Numbered from the stretch's first letter, positions 9,296-18,695 are shown. The stretch is 42,755 nt of DNA from Alphaproteobacteria bacterium RIFCSPHIGHO2_02_FULL_46_13 (GCA_001767915.1 MEMI01000047.1:53455-96209); one strand, 5' to 3'. Notes: a model not told the origin generated them from the sequence alone. Numbers and translations: made by a program.

Positions 9296-10594
9296 TTAAT
9301 CGAGTTTCGAAAATTTCTTGGACGGGTTCACAGGGTCCCCTTGGTATCTGAGTTCGTAATAGAGGCGGCCAGAAGATGAGGGAAGTGTACCAATCGGCTC
9401 ACCCGCTTCAACGCGCTGCCCCACGAATGTATCAACTTTCCCTAAACCTGCAACTAGGCTATGAAATTTATTTTTATGTTCGATGAGAGCGATTTTACCA
9501 TAGTTACGGAATGTTCCCGCATAACGGACGATACCACCGAGCGGAGCAACAACAACCGACCCTTCGCGGGCAGAAAAGATAATACCTTGGCTGGTCGCGC
9601 CGATTTCATCGGCTTCGCCATAGCGGGTTTTAATAATACCGGAAACGGGTAGGCGACCTGTGCCAAGAGCAGGGCCGGTGTCCGATGATTTATCACGCTT
9701 TGAACTATTACCTGTCCGCGCATCAATTTCACGGTTTTTCTTTTCAAGTTTTTTGATAAGGTCACGGAAATCAGTCGCTTCCTTGGTCAGGTTGGCAATT
9801 TCTTGCTGTTTGGCAGCAACTTTTTTCTTTGTGGTTTCCAACGCTTTTGAGCGATCCGCCACCAATTTATCCATTTTATCTTTGTTGGATTTTAATGTGG
9901 CGGTGGCTTTTTCAACTTCGGCTTTTTGGTTATTCAGGTCGGCTTCTACTTCGGACAAGGTTTGCAAATCGGTTTTTAATTGATTGGCGCGTTTATTGAT
10001 CTCGGGCAGAATTGATCCCATGACGGTTGCGGCTTGCGCGGTCTCTAACGGTGCATCGGGGCGGGCGATTAAAGTTTCGGGCGGCAGACGGCGAATACGT
10101 TCCAATGCCAGAATTAAATTGGCGAGGGATGCGCGTTTTGCTTTTAATGTGTCTTCCAGTTCCTGTTTTTGTTTTTGCAGATCGGCAATTTTATTTTCAA
10201 TGTCTTGCAATGTCCGTTCATTTTTCTGAACGGATTTTGTGGTGTCGATCAGGTTGCTTTTCAAACCCTTCATATCTTTTTCGAGTTTGTCGGCCGCGGC
10301 TTTTAATTCTTCCTGATGCGCTTTCTCAGCCTCGACCTTACTCTCGATTTCCTTGAGTTTCTCTTGCTTTGGCGCGATCTTTTCGGCGGCAAGGGCGGGA
10401 TTGGATAGGGTAAGAAAGGCGGACACTAGCAACACTGTCATCCCCGCGAAGGCGGGGATCCGGAATGATCGTTGCAAAATATTTCTTATTTTTTCCTGAA
10501 AAACATCGCCCACCGGATCCCCGCCTTCGCGGGGATGACAGATAAATAAACAGATAAATAAATTTTTCAATTCTGTTGCCATGCTATCCCTCAC
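9296..10594 (-). CDS. EnvC-like murein hydrolase activator, coiled coil plus M23-type (LytM) domain
   Basis: Long coiled coil followed by IKTRYGEADEIGATSQGIIFSAREGSVVVAPLGGIVRYAGTFRNYGKIALIEHKNKFHSLVAGLGKVDTFVGQRVEAGEPIGTL. The N-terminal region carries an inserted palindromic element (see findings). Confidence 0.9.
   Translation of the reverse strand: MRDSMATELKNLFICLFICHPREGGDPVGDVFQEKIRNILQRSFRIPAFAGMTVLLVSAFLTLSNPALAAEKIAPKQEKLKEIESKVEAEKAHQEELKAAADKLEKDMKGLKSNLIDTTKSVQKNERTLQDIENKIADLQKQKQELEDTLKAKRASLANLILALERIRRLPPETLIARPDAPLETAQAATVMGSILPEINKRANQLKTDLQTLSEVEADLNNQKAEVEKATATLKSNKDKMDKLVADRSKALETTKKKVAAKQQEIANLTKEATDFRDLIKKLEKKNREIDARTGNSSKRDKSSDTGPALGTGRLPVSGIIKTRYGEADEIGATSQGIIFSAREGSVVVAPLGGIVRYAGTFRNYGKIALIEHKNKFHSLVAGLGKVDTFVGQRVEAGEPIGTLPSSSGRLYYELRYQGDPVNPSKKFSKLD
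10435..10541. repeat. REP/BIME-like palindromic element, 107 bp, inside the EnvC-like CDS
   Basis: Perfect 29-bp inverted arms: CTGTCATCCCCGCGAAGGCGGGGATCCGG (10435-10463) and CCGGATCCCCGCCTTCGCGGGGATGACAG (10513-10541). Each arm is itself a hairpin (CCCCGC-GAAG-GCGGGG). Confidence 0.95.
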
Positions 10595-11045
10595 GGTGAT
10601 ACGGATGTCCCGCGATGATTTGTTGGGCGCGGTAAATTTGCTCCAGCAACATTACGCGCACCATCACATGCGGCCATGTTTGTTGCCCGAAACTGAGCAT
10701 CATATTGGCTTTGTTCCTGATCTCGTCAGTAAAGCCTTCTGCCCCACCAATCAGAAAGGTGATTTTGTCTGCGCCCGTGCTTTGAATTTTCTGGATGGTG
10801 TGCGCGAAATCCAGACTGCGTAATCCATCCCCGCGTTCGTCCATGACAATAATAAATGAATCTTCATCCAGTTTTTCAAGGATCAGGCGTTGCTCATGCG
10901 CTTGTTGGGCTTTGGCATCGGTGAATTTACTTTCAACCTCAATAACATTTAACGCCCATTTGGTACGGGTCACATAGTCTGCGATCAGGTCATACCATGA
11001 CCCTTTTTTGACTTTTCCAACAACGATGAGATCAATTTTAAACAT
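10584..11045 (-). CDS. rlmH: 23S rRNA (pseudouridine1915-N3)-methyltransferase RlmH
   Basis: FIIVMDERGDGLRSLDFA, ITFLIGGAEGFTDEIRNKANMMLSFGQQTWPHVMVRVMLLEQIYRAQQIIAGHPYHREG. Confidence 0.97.
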   Translation of the reverse strand: MFKIDLIVVGKVKKGSWYDLIADYVTRTKWALNVIEVESKFTDAKAQQAHEQRLILEKLDEDSFIIVMDERGDGLRSLDFAHTIQKIQSTGADKITFLIGGAEGFTDEIRNKANMMLSFGQQTWPHVMVRVMLLEQIYRAQQIIAGHPYHREG

Positions 11046-11130
11046 CCTTTATTCATAGATGATTCTGTTTCGTCTCGAAACATGAAACTATTCTTTAAAG
11101 ATAAGCATTTGCAGATATGACAATTTGGGG

Positions 11131-12171
11131 TTATGCGTATTTTAGCTTCAGTGCAAGAAATTCAGCTTCCCGTCTTTTTTGCTTTTCTATGACATCTGGG
11201 TTTGATGATGATCTTAGTCCTGAATTTAGAACAACATCCAATATAATTGAAAGTATGGTTCTCGTTATGGGTTTCTCAACATCCGCAATCATTGCGCTGA
11301 CTTCATGTTCTGTTCTTTTGAGGGCTGCTTTTATAAACTGCGGAGGGGTCATATCCACTTCTTGTTGCTGGGATAATCTCTCTACGTAGTTTGTAACAAT
11401 GGCATCTTTATCAGAATGTTTTGTTGTATAATCTCCGTTTTCAGACATCTTCAGAACTAGCCAGTTGGATGTAGGAACGCCCTTTTGGATTTCTGCCTCC
11501 ATATCAATTAAAACATCGCGCACATCGTCAAAAATTTGGAGTATGCCTGAGATATGAGCAATTTCAGGCATATGATTGACGGCATCCGCATAATTTAGAT
11601 ATTCTAGGTTGGCTGGAACAGTTTTTGATTTAGTCAAACAGCGAAAAATAAAAATAGTATAAACCTCGCTTATGCGCATATTGGCATCGTGAAGAGCTTG
11701 ACGATTCTCAAGACTAGGGTTTGCCCTAAAATTTTCATCACATTTTGCCCTTTTGAAAAGTTCGTAAGCCAGAATGTTATTAAAGGCATTTCCAACATCT
11801 CTTTGTGTTAATCCTGAATGGACAGCTTTATTAAATGCGTGAGTAAATTCTTTTGGGCATGTCTCCTCAGATGTTAGGAAGGATGATGGGGCTATCCCCA
11901 AATGAGGTTTCCCAATTTTTAGAATCCAATCTGGAGGAGAGGAATCAACCCGATCATCGATCATATTGACGGCGGTTGTCAGATCGTGAACATCTTGATG
12001 GTGAAGAGCGCTTAAAAACGTATTTGTTATAGCTCTCAAGCTATTATTGTTTGCTGACCGTTTAAAATCATCCGTAAGGAAAAGCGTCCCAATCATCAGC
12101 GCCCCACGCAGACCTGTCCGTTGCATGAGTTGGGCTATGGTTTTTTCTAGAATGCCGCATTTTTTATACAT
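11131..12171 (-). CDS. Hypothetical protein; possible divergent class I isoprenoid-synthase fold
   Basis: 346-aa ORF, mostly alpha-helical by eye, with DDRVD (aa 72-76) and QIFDDVRDVLIDMEAEIQKGVPTSN (aa 212-236). Confidence 0.45.
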   Translation of the reverse strand: MYKKCGILEKTIAQLMQRTGLRGALMIGTLFLTDDFKRSANNNSLRAITNTFLSALHHQDVHDLTTAVNMIDDRVDSSPPDWILKIGKPHLGIAPSSFLTSEETCPKEFTHAFNKAVHSGLTQRDVGNAFNNILAYELFKRAKCDENFRANPSLENRQALHDANMRISEVYTIFIFRCLTKSKTVPANLEYLNYADAVNHMPEIAHISGILQIFDDVRDVLIDMEAEIQKGVPTSNWLVLKMSENGDYTTKHSDKDAIVTNYVERLSQQQEVDMTPPQFIKAALKRTEHEVSAMIADVEKPITRTILSIILDVVLNSGLRSSSNPDVIEKQKRREAEFLALKLKYA

Positions 12172-12296
12172 AATTAATCTTATAAATTTTCGAATATTTT
12201 ATGTCAATAAATTAGTTCTGCGAAAAATATGTTCAGTATATTTCTTTATGAATCAATTCGTTACCCTGAAACACCTCTTTGTGATAAACTTTATAA

Positions 12297-13634
12297 ATGG
12301 ACAGATTAGCCAATAAAGCCGCCGCGATAATGAGTACCATTCCCGACCACGAAGTTTATGGTCAGGTGACGAAGGTATTGGGGTTGTTGGTTGAAATTGC
12401 GGGGTTCGGGCGTGATTTGGCGGTGGGGTCGATGGTGCATTTGCGCCCTGAACCAGACCGCGATGTGCCGTGTGAGGTTGTCGGGTTTCGGGATAATCGG
12501 GCTTTACTTCTACCATTCGGTGCGCTGGAAGGCATCGGGTTGGGATGTATGGCGGTTATTCAGACCAATCGCCCTGTTGTTTTCCCGTCCGAGAAATGGT
12601 TGGGTCGCGTCATTAATGCGCTTGGTAAACCGATTGACGGGTTGGGGCCATTGCGGTTGGGCGGGACGGCCATTCCGCTTAAAAACGCAGCTCCGCCCGC
12701 GCATGCGCGGCAACGGGTTGGCGCGAAACTTGATTTGGGCGTTCGTGCCGTTAATACATTTACAACTGTCTGCAAAGGCCAACGTATGGGTATCTTTGCG
12801 GGGTCGGGTGTTGGTAAATCCGTCCTCCTGTCCATGATGGCGCGTTATACCGAGGCCGAAGTGACGGTGATCGGTCTGGTCGGTGAACGTGGTCGTGAGG
12901 TTCAGGAATTTTTAGAAGATGATTTGGGCCCCGAAGGTCTGGCGCGGTCTGTTGTGATTGTGGCAACAGGTGATGAACCTGCCTTAATGCGCCGCCAAGC
13001 GGCCTATATGACCCTTGCCGTTGCAGAATATTTCAGGGCGCAAGGTAAACAAGTTTTATGCATGATGGATTCCGTGACACGCTTTGCGATGGCGCAGCGC
13101 GAGATTGGGTTATCCGCGGGTGAACCGCCAACCACCAAAGGATATCCGCCAACGACATTCGGAGAATTGGCAAGGCTGCTCGAGCGTGCGGGCCCCGGTG
13201 TGGTGGGTGAGGGATCAATTTCTGGGTTGTTCACCGTTCTTGTCGAAGGGGACGATCATAACGAGCCAATATCCGACTCTGTTCGCGGTATTGTGGACGG
13301 TCACATTGTCATGGAACGTGCCATTGCCGACCGTGGGCGATACCCAGCGATCAACGTCCTGAAATCCGTATCCCGTTCGTTACCTGCCGCATTTAATGAA
13401 GAACAAAAAGCCATTTTCAAAAAAGCCAAACAGTTGATTTCATCCTACGAAAACATGGCCGAGCTTATCCGTCTCGGCGCATACCGCAAGGGAAGTGATG
13501 CCCAAGTGGATGAAGCGATCATGTTATATGGCGATATCGAAGAATTCCTCACCCAGAACAAAGGCGACCATACAACCATAGATGAAGGGTTTGCGCGGTT
13601 GGCTGAAATTCTGGGCATGGAATATACCTCATAA
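12297..13634 (+). CDS. fliI: Flagellum-specific ATPase FliI
   Basis: [90 protein letters not shown]; followed by a fliJ-like ORF. Confidence 0.95.
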   Translation: MDRLANKAAAIMSTIPDHEVYGQVTKVLGLLVEIAGFGRDLAVGSMVHLRPEPDRDVPCEVVGFRDNRALLLPFGALEGIGLGCMAVIQTNRPVVFPSEKWLGRVINALGKPIDGLGPLRLGGTAIPLKNAAPPAHARQRVGAKLDLGVRAVNTFTTVCKGQRMGIFAGSGVGKSVLLSMMARYTEAEVTVIGLVGERGREVQEFLEDDLGPEGLARSVVIVATGDEPALMRRQAAYMTLAVAEYFRAQGKQVLCMMDSVTRFAMAQREIGLSAGEPPTTKGYPPTTFGELARLLERAGPGVVGEGSISGLFTVLVEGDDHNEPISDSVRGIVDGHIVMERAIADRGRYPAINVLKSVSRSLPAAFNEEQKAIFKKAKQLISSYENMAELIRLGAYRKGSDAQVDEAIMLYGDIEEFLTQNKGDHTTIDEGFARLAEILGMEYTS

Positions 13635-13673
13635 GCAATCCACAAACCTTCAATTTTGTGTTAGAATAGCCTT

Positions 13674-14096
13674 ATGGCTGATTTAAAACCCCTTATCCGT
13701 CTTCGCAAATATCGCGTTGAAGAAAAGCAGAAAGTTCTGGCGGAGTTATTCCGTCAGGCTGAATTGCTTGAGGGGCGGAAGCGTGTTCTGTTTGCTGATA
13801 TGGAGCGCGAGGAGGCTTTGGCAGAACAATCAGATTCCATTGATGCCATGTTTGCCTTCGTGGCCTATGCCGCACGCGTTCATACCGAGATTCAAAAATT
13901 GAATATGCTGGTTGAATTGATGGAGCCGCGTATCCTGAAAGCCCAAGACGAAATGCGCGAAGCTTTCTCGGAACAAAAGAAAGCCGAGATCATTCAGGAA
14001 CAGCGCGAAGACGAAGAGCAAAAAGAAATCGCCCGCAAAGAAAACACCAGCCTTGATGAGATTGGTGTGGAGGTCTTTCGTCGTAAGAAAGACTGA
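13674..14096 (+). CDS. fliJ: FliJ-like flagellar export chaperone
   Basis: 140-aa coiled-coil protein (RLRKYRVEEKQKVLAELFRQAELLEGRKRVL...) directly after fliI. Confidence 0.75.
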   Translation: MADLKPLIRLRKYRVEEKQKVLAELFRQAELLEGRKRVLFADMEREEALAEQSDSIDAMFAFVAYAARVHTEIQKLNMLVELMEPRILKAQDEMREAFSEQKKAEIIQEQREDEEQKEIARKENTSLDEIGVEVFRRKKD

Positions 14097-14113
14097 TCCT
14101 CTCGCGCAGAATT

Positions 14114-15844
14114 TTACTGCGTTAAAAGCTGGAGTTGGGCATCACCGACACGGGATGGATAATATCTGAATTTTTCAATTGTTGAGTTAATGCTTCTGTT
14201 TGATGTAGTGGAATCGCCAATTCTAAGGGTGGTCATAGTCGGAAAGCTTCCGCTTGTGTCTGTTGTAATGCTCCCACCATTAGTACTTGCGGCAAAATCA
14301 TTCAGATTGAAGGCAAAAGCAGATTTAAATATGCTCCCCACGTTAAGCCCTGTAATGCTTGTCCCGACAACTGAAGCGCCTGTTGAGTCAGCAACATTTA
14401 GCACGATTTGAGATCCGGCAGAGCTGTGGTTTATAACTGATACTTCTCCACTCCCAGATGGATACAAGGAGTAAAATCTTGATGATACTCCTCTTGAGAC
14501 AGGTTTTACGGCAGAGAGATAAGCTGTTCCTGCAGAATTATTATACCAAGAGGCCGTAGGAATTGTGAGTGTATCGGCTGATCTTGTTACTGCCGCTGAT
14601 GTTGTTGGAATGTAGGATGTGGGGGCGCTTCCTTTTTCCATCTGGAGCCCCGCAATTCTATATGTAACATCAATAGCAGTATTGTTTGAGAATGTAACGA
14701 TGATATACGGCCAGACATAAGCAGTGGCGGCAGCAGTTAATGTTCGCAACGCAGTTTTTCTCTGAGACGCAAGGCTGGATGCGGAGATTGATACCGAATA
14801 TGTTCCTGCAGCAGTATAGCCTGAAGATGAGTTGAGTTCATATATAGTCAGGCTGGTTGATGCAACGCCCGTAGCTGATCCCGCGGATCTTGTGATATAA
14901 CCTGAAAAGTTCCAATTATCGGCAACTGCGGCGGTAATATGATTGGCGTTTGAGGGGATAATATAGATGTAGGTTGATGTCCCGGTTGTCCCGTTGGTTC
15001 TTATATCGACGTAATTCAGGCCATTCTCAACTCCTGTACCAACAACGGATATGCCAATACTTCCGCCACCTTGATTGATAAATGTTCCCCAGCCGGTAGG
15101 GAGTGTTCCGACTGCTGCTCCAGACATGGTGCTGTTTCTGATAGAATTTGTTCTTTGTTCCTCAATCAAAATGCCTCTTGCTACAAGAGTTGTTGGGTCA
15201 TAATCAAAACGTGGTATTCCTGAGGCGGCGGTCTGAAGTGTGCCTGTACTGTCAAAATATGTGCCTGCGCTTGGTCGAGTATATGAACCTCCTGCGGCAG
15301 TTAGAAATGCAGTCAAATCATTATAGGCTGTCCCGTTCAGAGTATATCGTCCATCTGCATCAGCTATAAAATCCATGCTGAGGGATGGATAATTAACCTT
15401 TACATTTGATGTATTCGGAGGGGTAAAGGTCAAAGGCGTTAGGTCATTACCCGCCAAGTCTTTGATTGTTCCTCCATTCAAATCGATCAGATAAGTGGAG
15501 GTTGGAATGTCCTGAACAATAGTAATTCCATCAAGATCAACATCACCAGCCACCATATTATAAGTAAAAATGAGTGTTGACGTTCCGGTACCCGAGCTAT
15601 AAGTGGCATACCGAGTTGTTCCGCCGACATCAATGGCAATGCGGGGGGAGCCAGTTACATTCACAGGCTTTGATACATTTATAGTAAAGGGGATTGCTGT
15701 CGCGGCCAATGCAAAGGATGAAAAGTACAACAATATGAAGCAAGGAATTGCTATTGCCAGTATGCGCGACATTACTTGCAATCGGGAGTGGAAAAAGAAG
15801 GCAAGGCCTAGCGCCGATTTGTTTAAAGAATTTAAATTATCCAA
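14114..15844 (-). CDS. Exported surface protein B: SwmA/SwmB-like Ig domain plus phage tail/spike-type module
   Basis: Likely start at M25 (position 15772): MSRILAIAIPCFILLYFSSFALAA signal peptide; IPFTINVSKPVNVTGSPRIAIDVGGTTRYATYSSGTGTSTLIFTYNMVAGDVDLDGI; then PRFDYDPTTLVARGILIEEQRTNSIRNS; C-terminus QLQLLTQ. Confidence 0.75.
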   Translation of the reverse strand: MDNLNSLNKSALGLAFFFHSRLQVMSRILAIAIPCFILLYFSSFALAATAIPFTINVSKPVNVTGSPRIAIDVGGTTRYATYSSGTGTSTLIFTYNMVAGDVDLDGITIVQDIPTSTYLIDLNGGTIKDLAGNDLTPLTFTPPNTSNVKVNYPSLSMDFIADADGRYTLNGTAYNDLTAFLTAAGGSYTRPSAGTYFDSTGTLQTAASGIPRFDYDPTTLVARGILIEEQRTNSIRNSTMSGAAVGTLPTGWGTFINQGGGSIGISVVGTGVENGLNYVDIRTNGTTGTSTYIYIIPSNANHITAAVADNWNFSGYITRSAGSATGVASTSLTIYELNSSSGYTAAGTYSVSISASSLASQRKTALRTLTAAATAYVWPYIIVTFSNNTAIDVTYRIAGLQMEKGSAPTSYIPTTSAAVTRSADTLTIPTASWYNNSAGTAYLSAVKPVSRGVSSRFYSLYPSGSGEVSVINHSSAGSQIVLNVADSTGASVVGTSITGLNVGSIFKSAFAFNLNDFAASTNGGSITTDTSGSFPTMTTLRIGDSTTSNRSINSTIEKFRYYPSRVGDAQLQLLTQ

Positions 15845-15870
15845 TCTAAATTGCCTTATTACCTTAGATA

Positions 15871-17490
15871 TTATTGAGTAAGTAATTGAAGTTGGGTGTT
15901 TGAAATTTTTACTGGGTAGATACTAACTTTGCCGATCGCTCGTTGCAATTGGTTATATATACCACATCCGCCAATATAGAGGTTGGAAAATCCCAGTGGG
16001 CCTGTATACGTACCAGTTGTTGCGGCAGCACCATTTATGGATGAGGCAACGCTGGTTGTATTCCAACCATAAGCATTTTTTATGGTCTGATCATCTCCGG
16101 CTACAGTTTTTGACAAGATTGTGCTCGCGCCACCTGTATTGATACGATTCCAAAGATTGGTTAAACCATTTGTGAATATTTGAGCATAAAATGCCCCGTT
16201 ATCAATCATGGTAGGGCATGCAAATCCGTATCCATTATGATAGAAATTAGCGTATATTGTGTTCGTATTGCCATTTGCCCATGATGCACCACCAGATGGT
16301 ATGATCAGGCTATCAATATTGCGAGATACCGTGCTTGTTGTTGTTGCAATATAAGAAGTTGGCTTTGTTGCATAAGCTTCCAGTTGGGTGCCCCAGAAAT
16401 AGACACCAGAAGAGGCATCGCCTGTGAAGGGGGTAATATTGTCACCCGTGGTTACATTTAAGGAAATGTTTGCTGTGGTTCTTGTCGGTGTTGGCATTGA
16501 AAAGCCAATACGACACCATCCATTTCCAATTGTTTCAGTAAAGGTTGTTGTGATGTTAGCCTTTGTTGTGCCTGCCGTACAAGTTGATAGGTTGAAGACC
16601 GCATAACGGTTCAGAGAATTTTCAAACACGTTTATATAAGCATAATTATAGCCCGCAGCTTTTGCAAAAACACTAACGGTAAAGTTGGAAGTGAAACTAA
16701 TATCTACGCCTGAATATGTTACCCCATGGGTATTGTTTGTGCCATCTGGAATAACGGCCTCAGCCGTTGTTGCTGACTTGGGGGACGTTGTTATATTTGA
16801 TGTGACTGTAGCATTTTGTGGAGTCCATAGGGCGTTGTCTATTTCCTCCGATCTTCTCATGTAGTTTGTTGCGTTGGCTTCGATAAGAATTCCCTTAAAA
16901 ACATGAGATACAGGGTCATAAACGAATCTTGGAACATTATTAGATGCCGTTTGCATGACCCCATTTGAATCATAATAGGTGGCTTGTGACCCCCGCCCAT
17001 AAGTTCCCCCTACTGCAGTCAGAAAAGATGAAAGGTCGTTATAGGCTGTTCCATTGAGGGTGTAGCGCCCGTCCGCATCATACACAAAATCCATAGAAAG
17101 TGATGGGTAATTTACTTTGATATTGGTTGTATTGGGGGCCGTGAACGTTAGATTTGCAAGAGCGTTCCCACTTAAATCTTGAACTGTGCCACCATTCAAA
17201 TCAATTGAGTTAGAGGATATGCTGATCCCATTTAAATCGACGTCCCCTATGGTCGCTGTGTAAGTAAATGTTAGTGTGGAGGTTCCTGTTCCTGAAGAAT
17301 ATGTTGCATAGCGTGTGCTGCCGTCAACATCCAAAATAATACGCGGATTACCTGTGATGGCGACAGGTTCAGACATGTTAATGGTAAAAGGTATGGCGGG
17401 AGCAGCAGCATACGCCGTGATCGTTTTTAATAGCAATATTGGTATGAATAAGAAGGAAAAAAGTCTTGTTTTACAGCGAAGCAGAAACAT
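15871..17490 (-). CDS. Exported surface protein A: paralog of the adjacent ORF
   Basis: Signal peptide ending ITAYAA; IPFTINMSEPVAITGNPRIILDVDGSTRYATYSSGTGTSTLTFTYTATIGDVDLNGI; PRFVYDPVSHVFKGILIEANATNYMRRSEEIDNALW; C-terminus QLQLLTQ. Confidence 0.8.
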   Translation of the reverse strand: MFLLRCKTRLFSFLFIPILLLKTITAYAAAPAIPFTINMSEPVAITGNPRIILDVDGSTRYATYSSGTGTSTLTFTYTATIGDVDLNGISISSNSIDLNGGTVQDLSGNALANLTFTAPNTTNIKVNYPSLSMDFVYDADGRYTLNGTAYNDLSSFLTAVGGTYGRGSQATYYDSNGVMQTASNNVPRFVYDPVSHVFKGILIEANATNYMRRSEEIDNALWTPQNATVTSNITTSPKSATTAEAVIPDGTNNTHGVTYSGVDISFTSNFTVSVFAKAAGYNYAYINVFENSLNRYAVFNLSTCTAGTTKANITTTFTETIGNGWCRIGFSMPTPTRTTANISLNVTTGDNITPFTGDASSGVYFWGTQLEAYATKPTSYIATTTSTVSRNIDSLIIPSGGASWANGNTNTIYANFYHNGYGFACPTMIDNGAFYAQIFTNGLTNLWNRINTGGASTILSKTVAGDDQTIKNAYGWNTTSVASSINGAAATTGTYTGPLGFSNLYIGGCGIYNQLQRAIGKVSIYPVKISNTQLQLLTQ

Positions 17491-17491
17491 T

Positions 17492-18244
17492 CTACCTTTT
17501 TCCTAGCAAGTCCGCGGCATTTTTCAACATATCCAACGGAAGTGGCAGAACGATCGTGCTTGCGCCTTTCGAGGTTGCGAATTCGCTGAGTGTTCCCAAG
17601 TAACGGAGTTGCATTGTCTCTGGTCGTTGAGAGAGAATAGCGGCCGCTTCGTCCAATTGTTTAGCAGCTTGAAGCTCGCCTTCGGCGTTGATGATTTTGG
17701 CGCGGCGTTCGCGTTCGGCTTCTGCCTGACGTCCGATGGCTTTGATCATGCTTTGGTCAATATCGACATGTTTGATTTCGATGCTGATGACCTTGATCCC
17801 CGAACCTTCGGTTTGTTGGTCGAGTTCGGCTTGGATGGCTTTGTTCAGCTCGCCACGTTTTTGGAGCATGTCGTCGAGTTCATGTTGACCGAGGATAGAG
17901 CGCAAGGTGGTTTGTGCCAATTGGTTGGTACGGAACAGGAAATCTTCACTGCGGTTAATCGCAAGACCCGGGTCAACCACGCGGTAGTTCAAAACACCGC
18001 TGACGCGGACGGAGATATTGTCTTTGGAAATCAAATCTTGTGCAGGAATATCATCGGTGCGGACGCGAATATCAACGATTTGCATTTGTTGGATGACAGG
18101 CAGTACGAATTGCAGACCAGCTTCACGCGCACCGGTATATTTCCCGAGGGTATAGACAACCCCACGTTCATATTCCTTGATGATACGGATCGAGGCCAAG
18201 GCCAAGACGATAAGGGCTACGAGTACGACTGGAATAAATCCCAT
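17492..18244 (-). CDS. Slipin/stomatin family SPFH protein
   Basis: IIKEYERGVVYTLGKYTGAREAGLQFVLPVIQQMQIVDIRVRTDDIPAQDLISKDNISVRVSGVLNYRVVDP...; AERERRAKIINAEGELQAAKQL. Confidence 0.95.
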   Translation of the reverse strand: MGFIPVVLVALIVLALASIRIIKEYERGVVYTLGKYTGAREAGLQFVLPVIQQMQIVDIRVRTDDIPAQDLISKDNISVRVSGVLNYRVVDPGLAINRSEDFLFRTNQLAQTTLRSILGQHELDDMLQKRGELNKAIQAELDQQTEGSGIKVISIEIKHVDIDQSMIKAIGRQAEAERERRAKIINAEGELQAAKQLDEAAAILSQRPETMQLRYLGTLSEFATSKGASTIVLPLPLDMLKNAADLLGKR

Positions 18245-18245
18245 T

Positions 18246-18695
18246 TTAGGCTCCTGTATTTTTTGAATGAATATGAAGTGACATATCGTGGACGCCGGAG
18301 ATGGTCACAATGTCACCTTCGGCAAAGGGATGTTCGTGGGTGGAATGGGCCGCCCATAATTCGCCCTGAACATGGACGCGGCCAGACTTCCCTGACCAGT
18401 CGATGATTTTGGCGTCATGACCGATCATGGATTCAATGCCTGCCACTGGTTTTTTTCGTCGATGTTTGGCAACAACATAACTTGCAAAAAAGAGGGGAAT
18501 GGCTGTGCCAGTGGCAAGACCCAGAAAGAAAGGCCAGTCCAGTTGATAGCCGAAAATACCGCCCTGTTCGATAATCATGTTCCCGCCAGCCAGCAGGGTG
18601 ATGATGCCCGCAATGCCCAAAATCCCGAAGGACGGGACATGCGCCTCGGCAATAATCAGGGCAAACGCTAAGAGAATGAGAATTAAGCCTTCCAT
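18246..18695 (-). CDS. NfeD family protein (short form, no protease domain)
   Basis: EAHVPSFGILGIAGIITLLAGG transmembrane region, OB-fold part GHDAKIIDWSGKSGRVHVQGELWAAHS..FAEGDIVTISGVHDMSLHIHS; directly upstream of the slipin. Confidence 0.92.
   Translation of the reverse strand: MEGLILILLAFALIIAEAHVPSFGILGIAGIITLLAGGNMIIEQGGIFGYQLDWPFFLGLATGTAIPLFFASYVVAKHRRKKPVAGIESMIGHDAKIIDWSGKSGRVHVQGELWAAHSTHEHPFAEGDIVTISGVHDMSLHIHSKNTGA

Noticed and set aside
10435-10541. CRISPR-like or riboswitch interpretation of the inverted-repeat element
   Set aside because: Only two arms in inverted orientation, no spacer array, and located within a coding frame; REP/BIME-like palindromic element fits better.
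17609-18406. 265-aa plus-strand ORF opposite the slipin and NfeD genes
   Set aside because: Antisense to two confidently identified genes; typical shadow ORF, no domain recognised.
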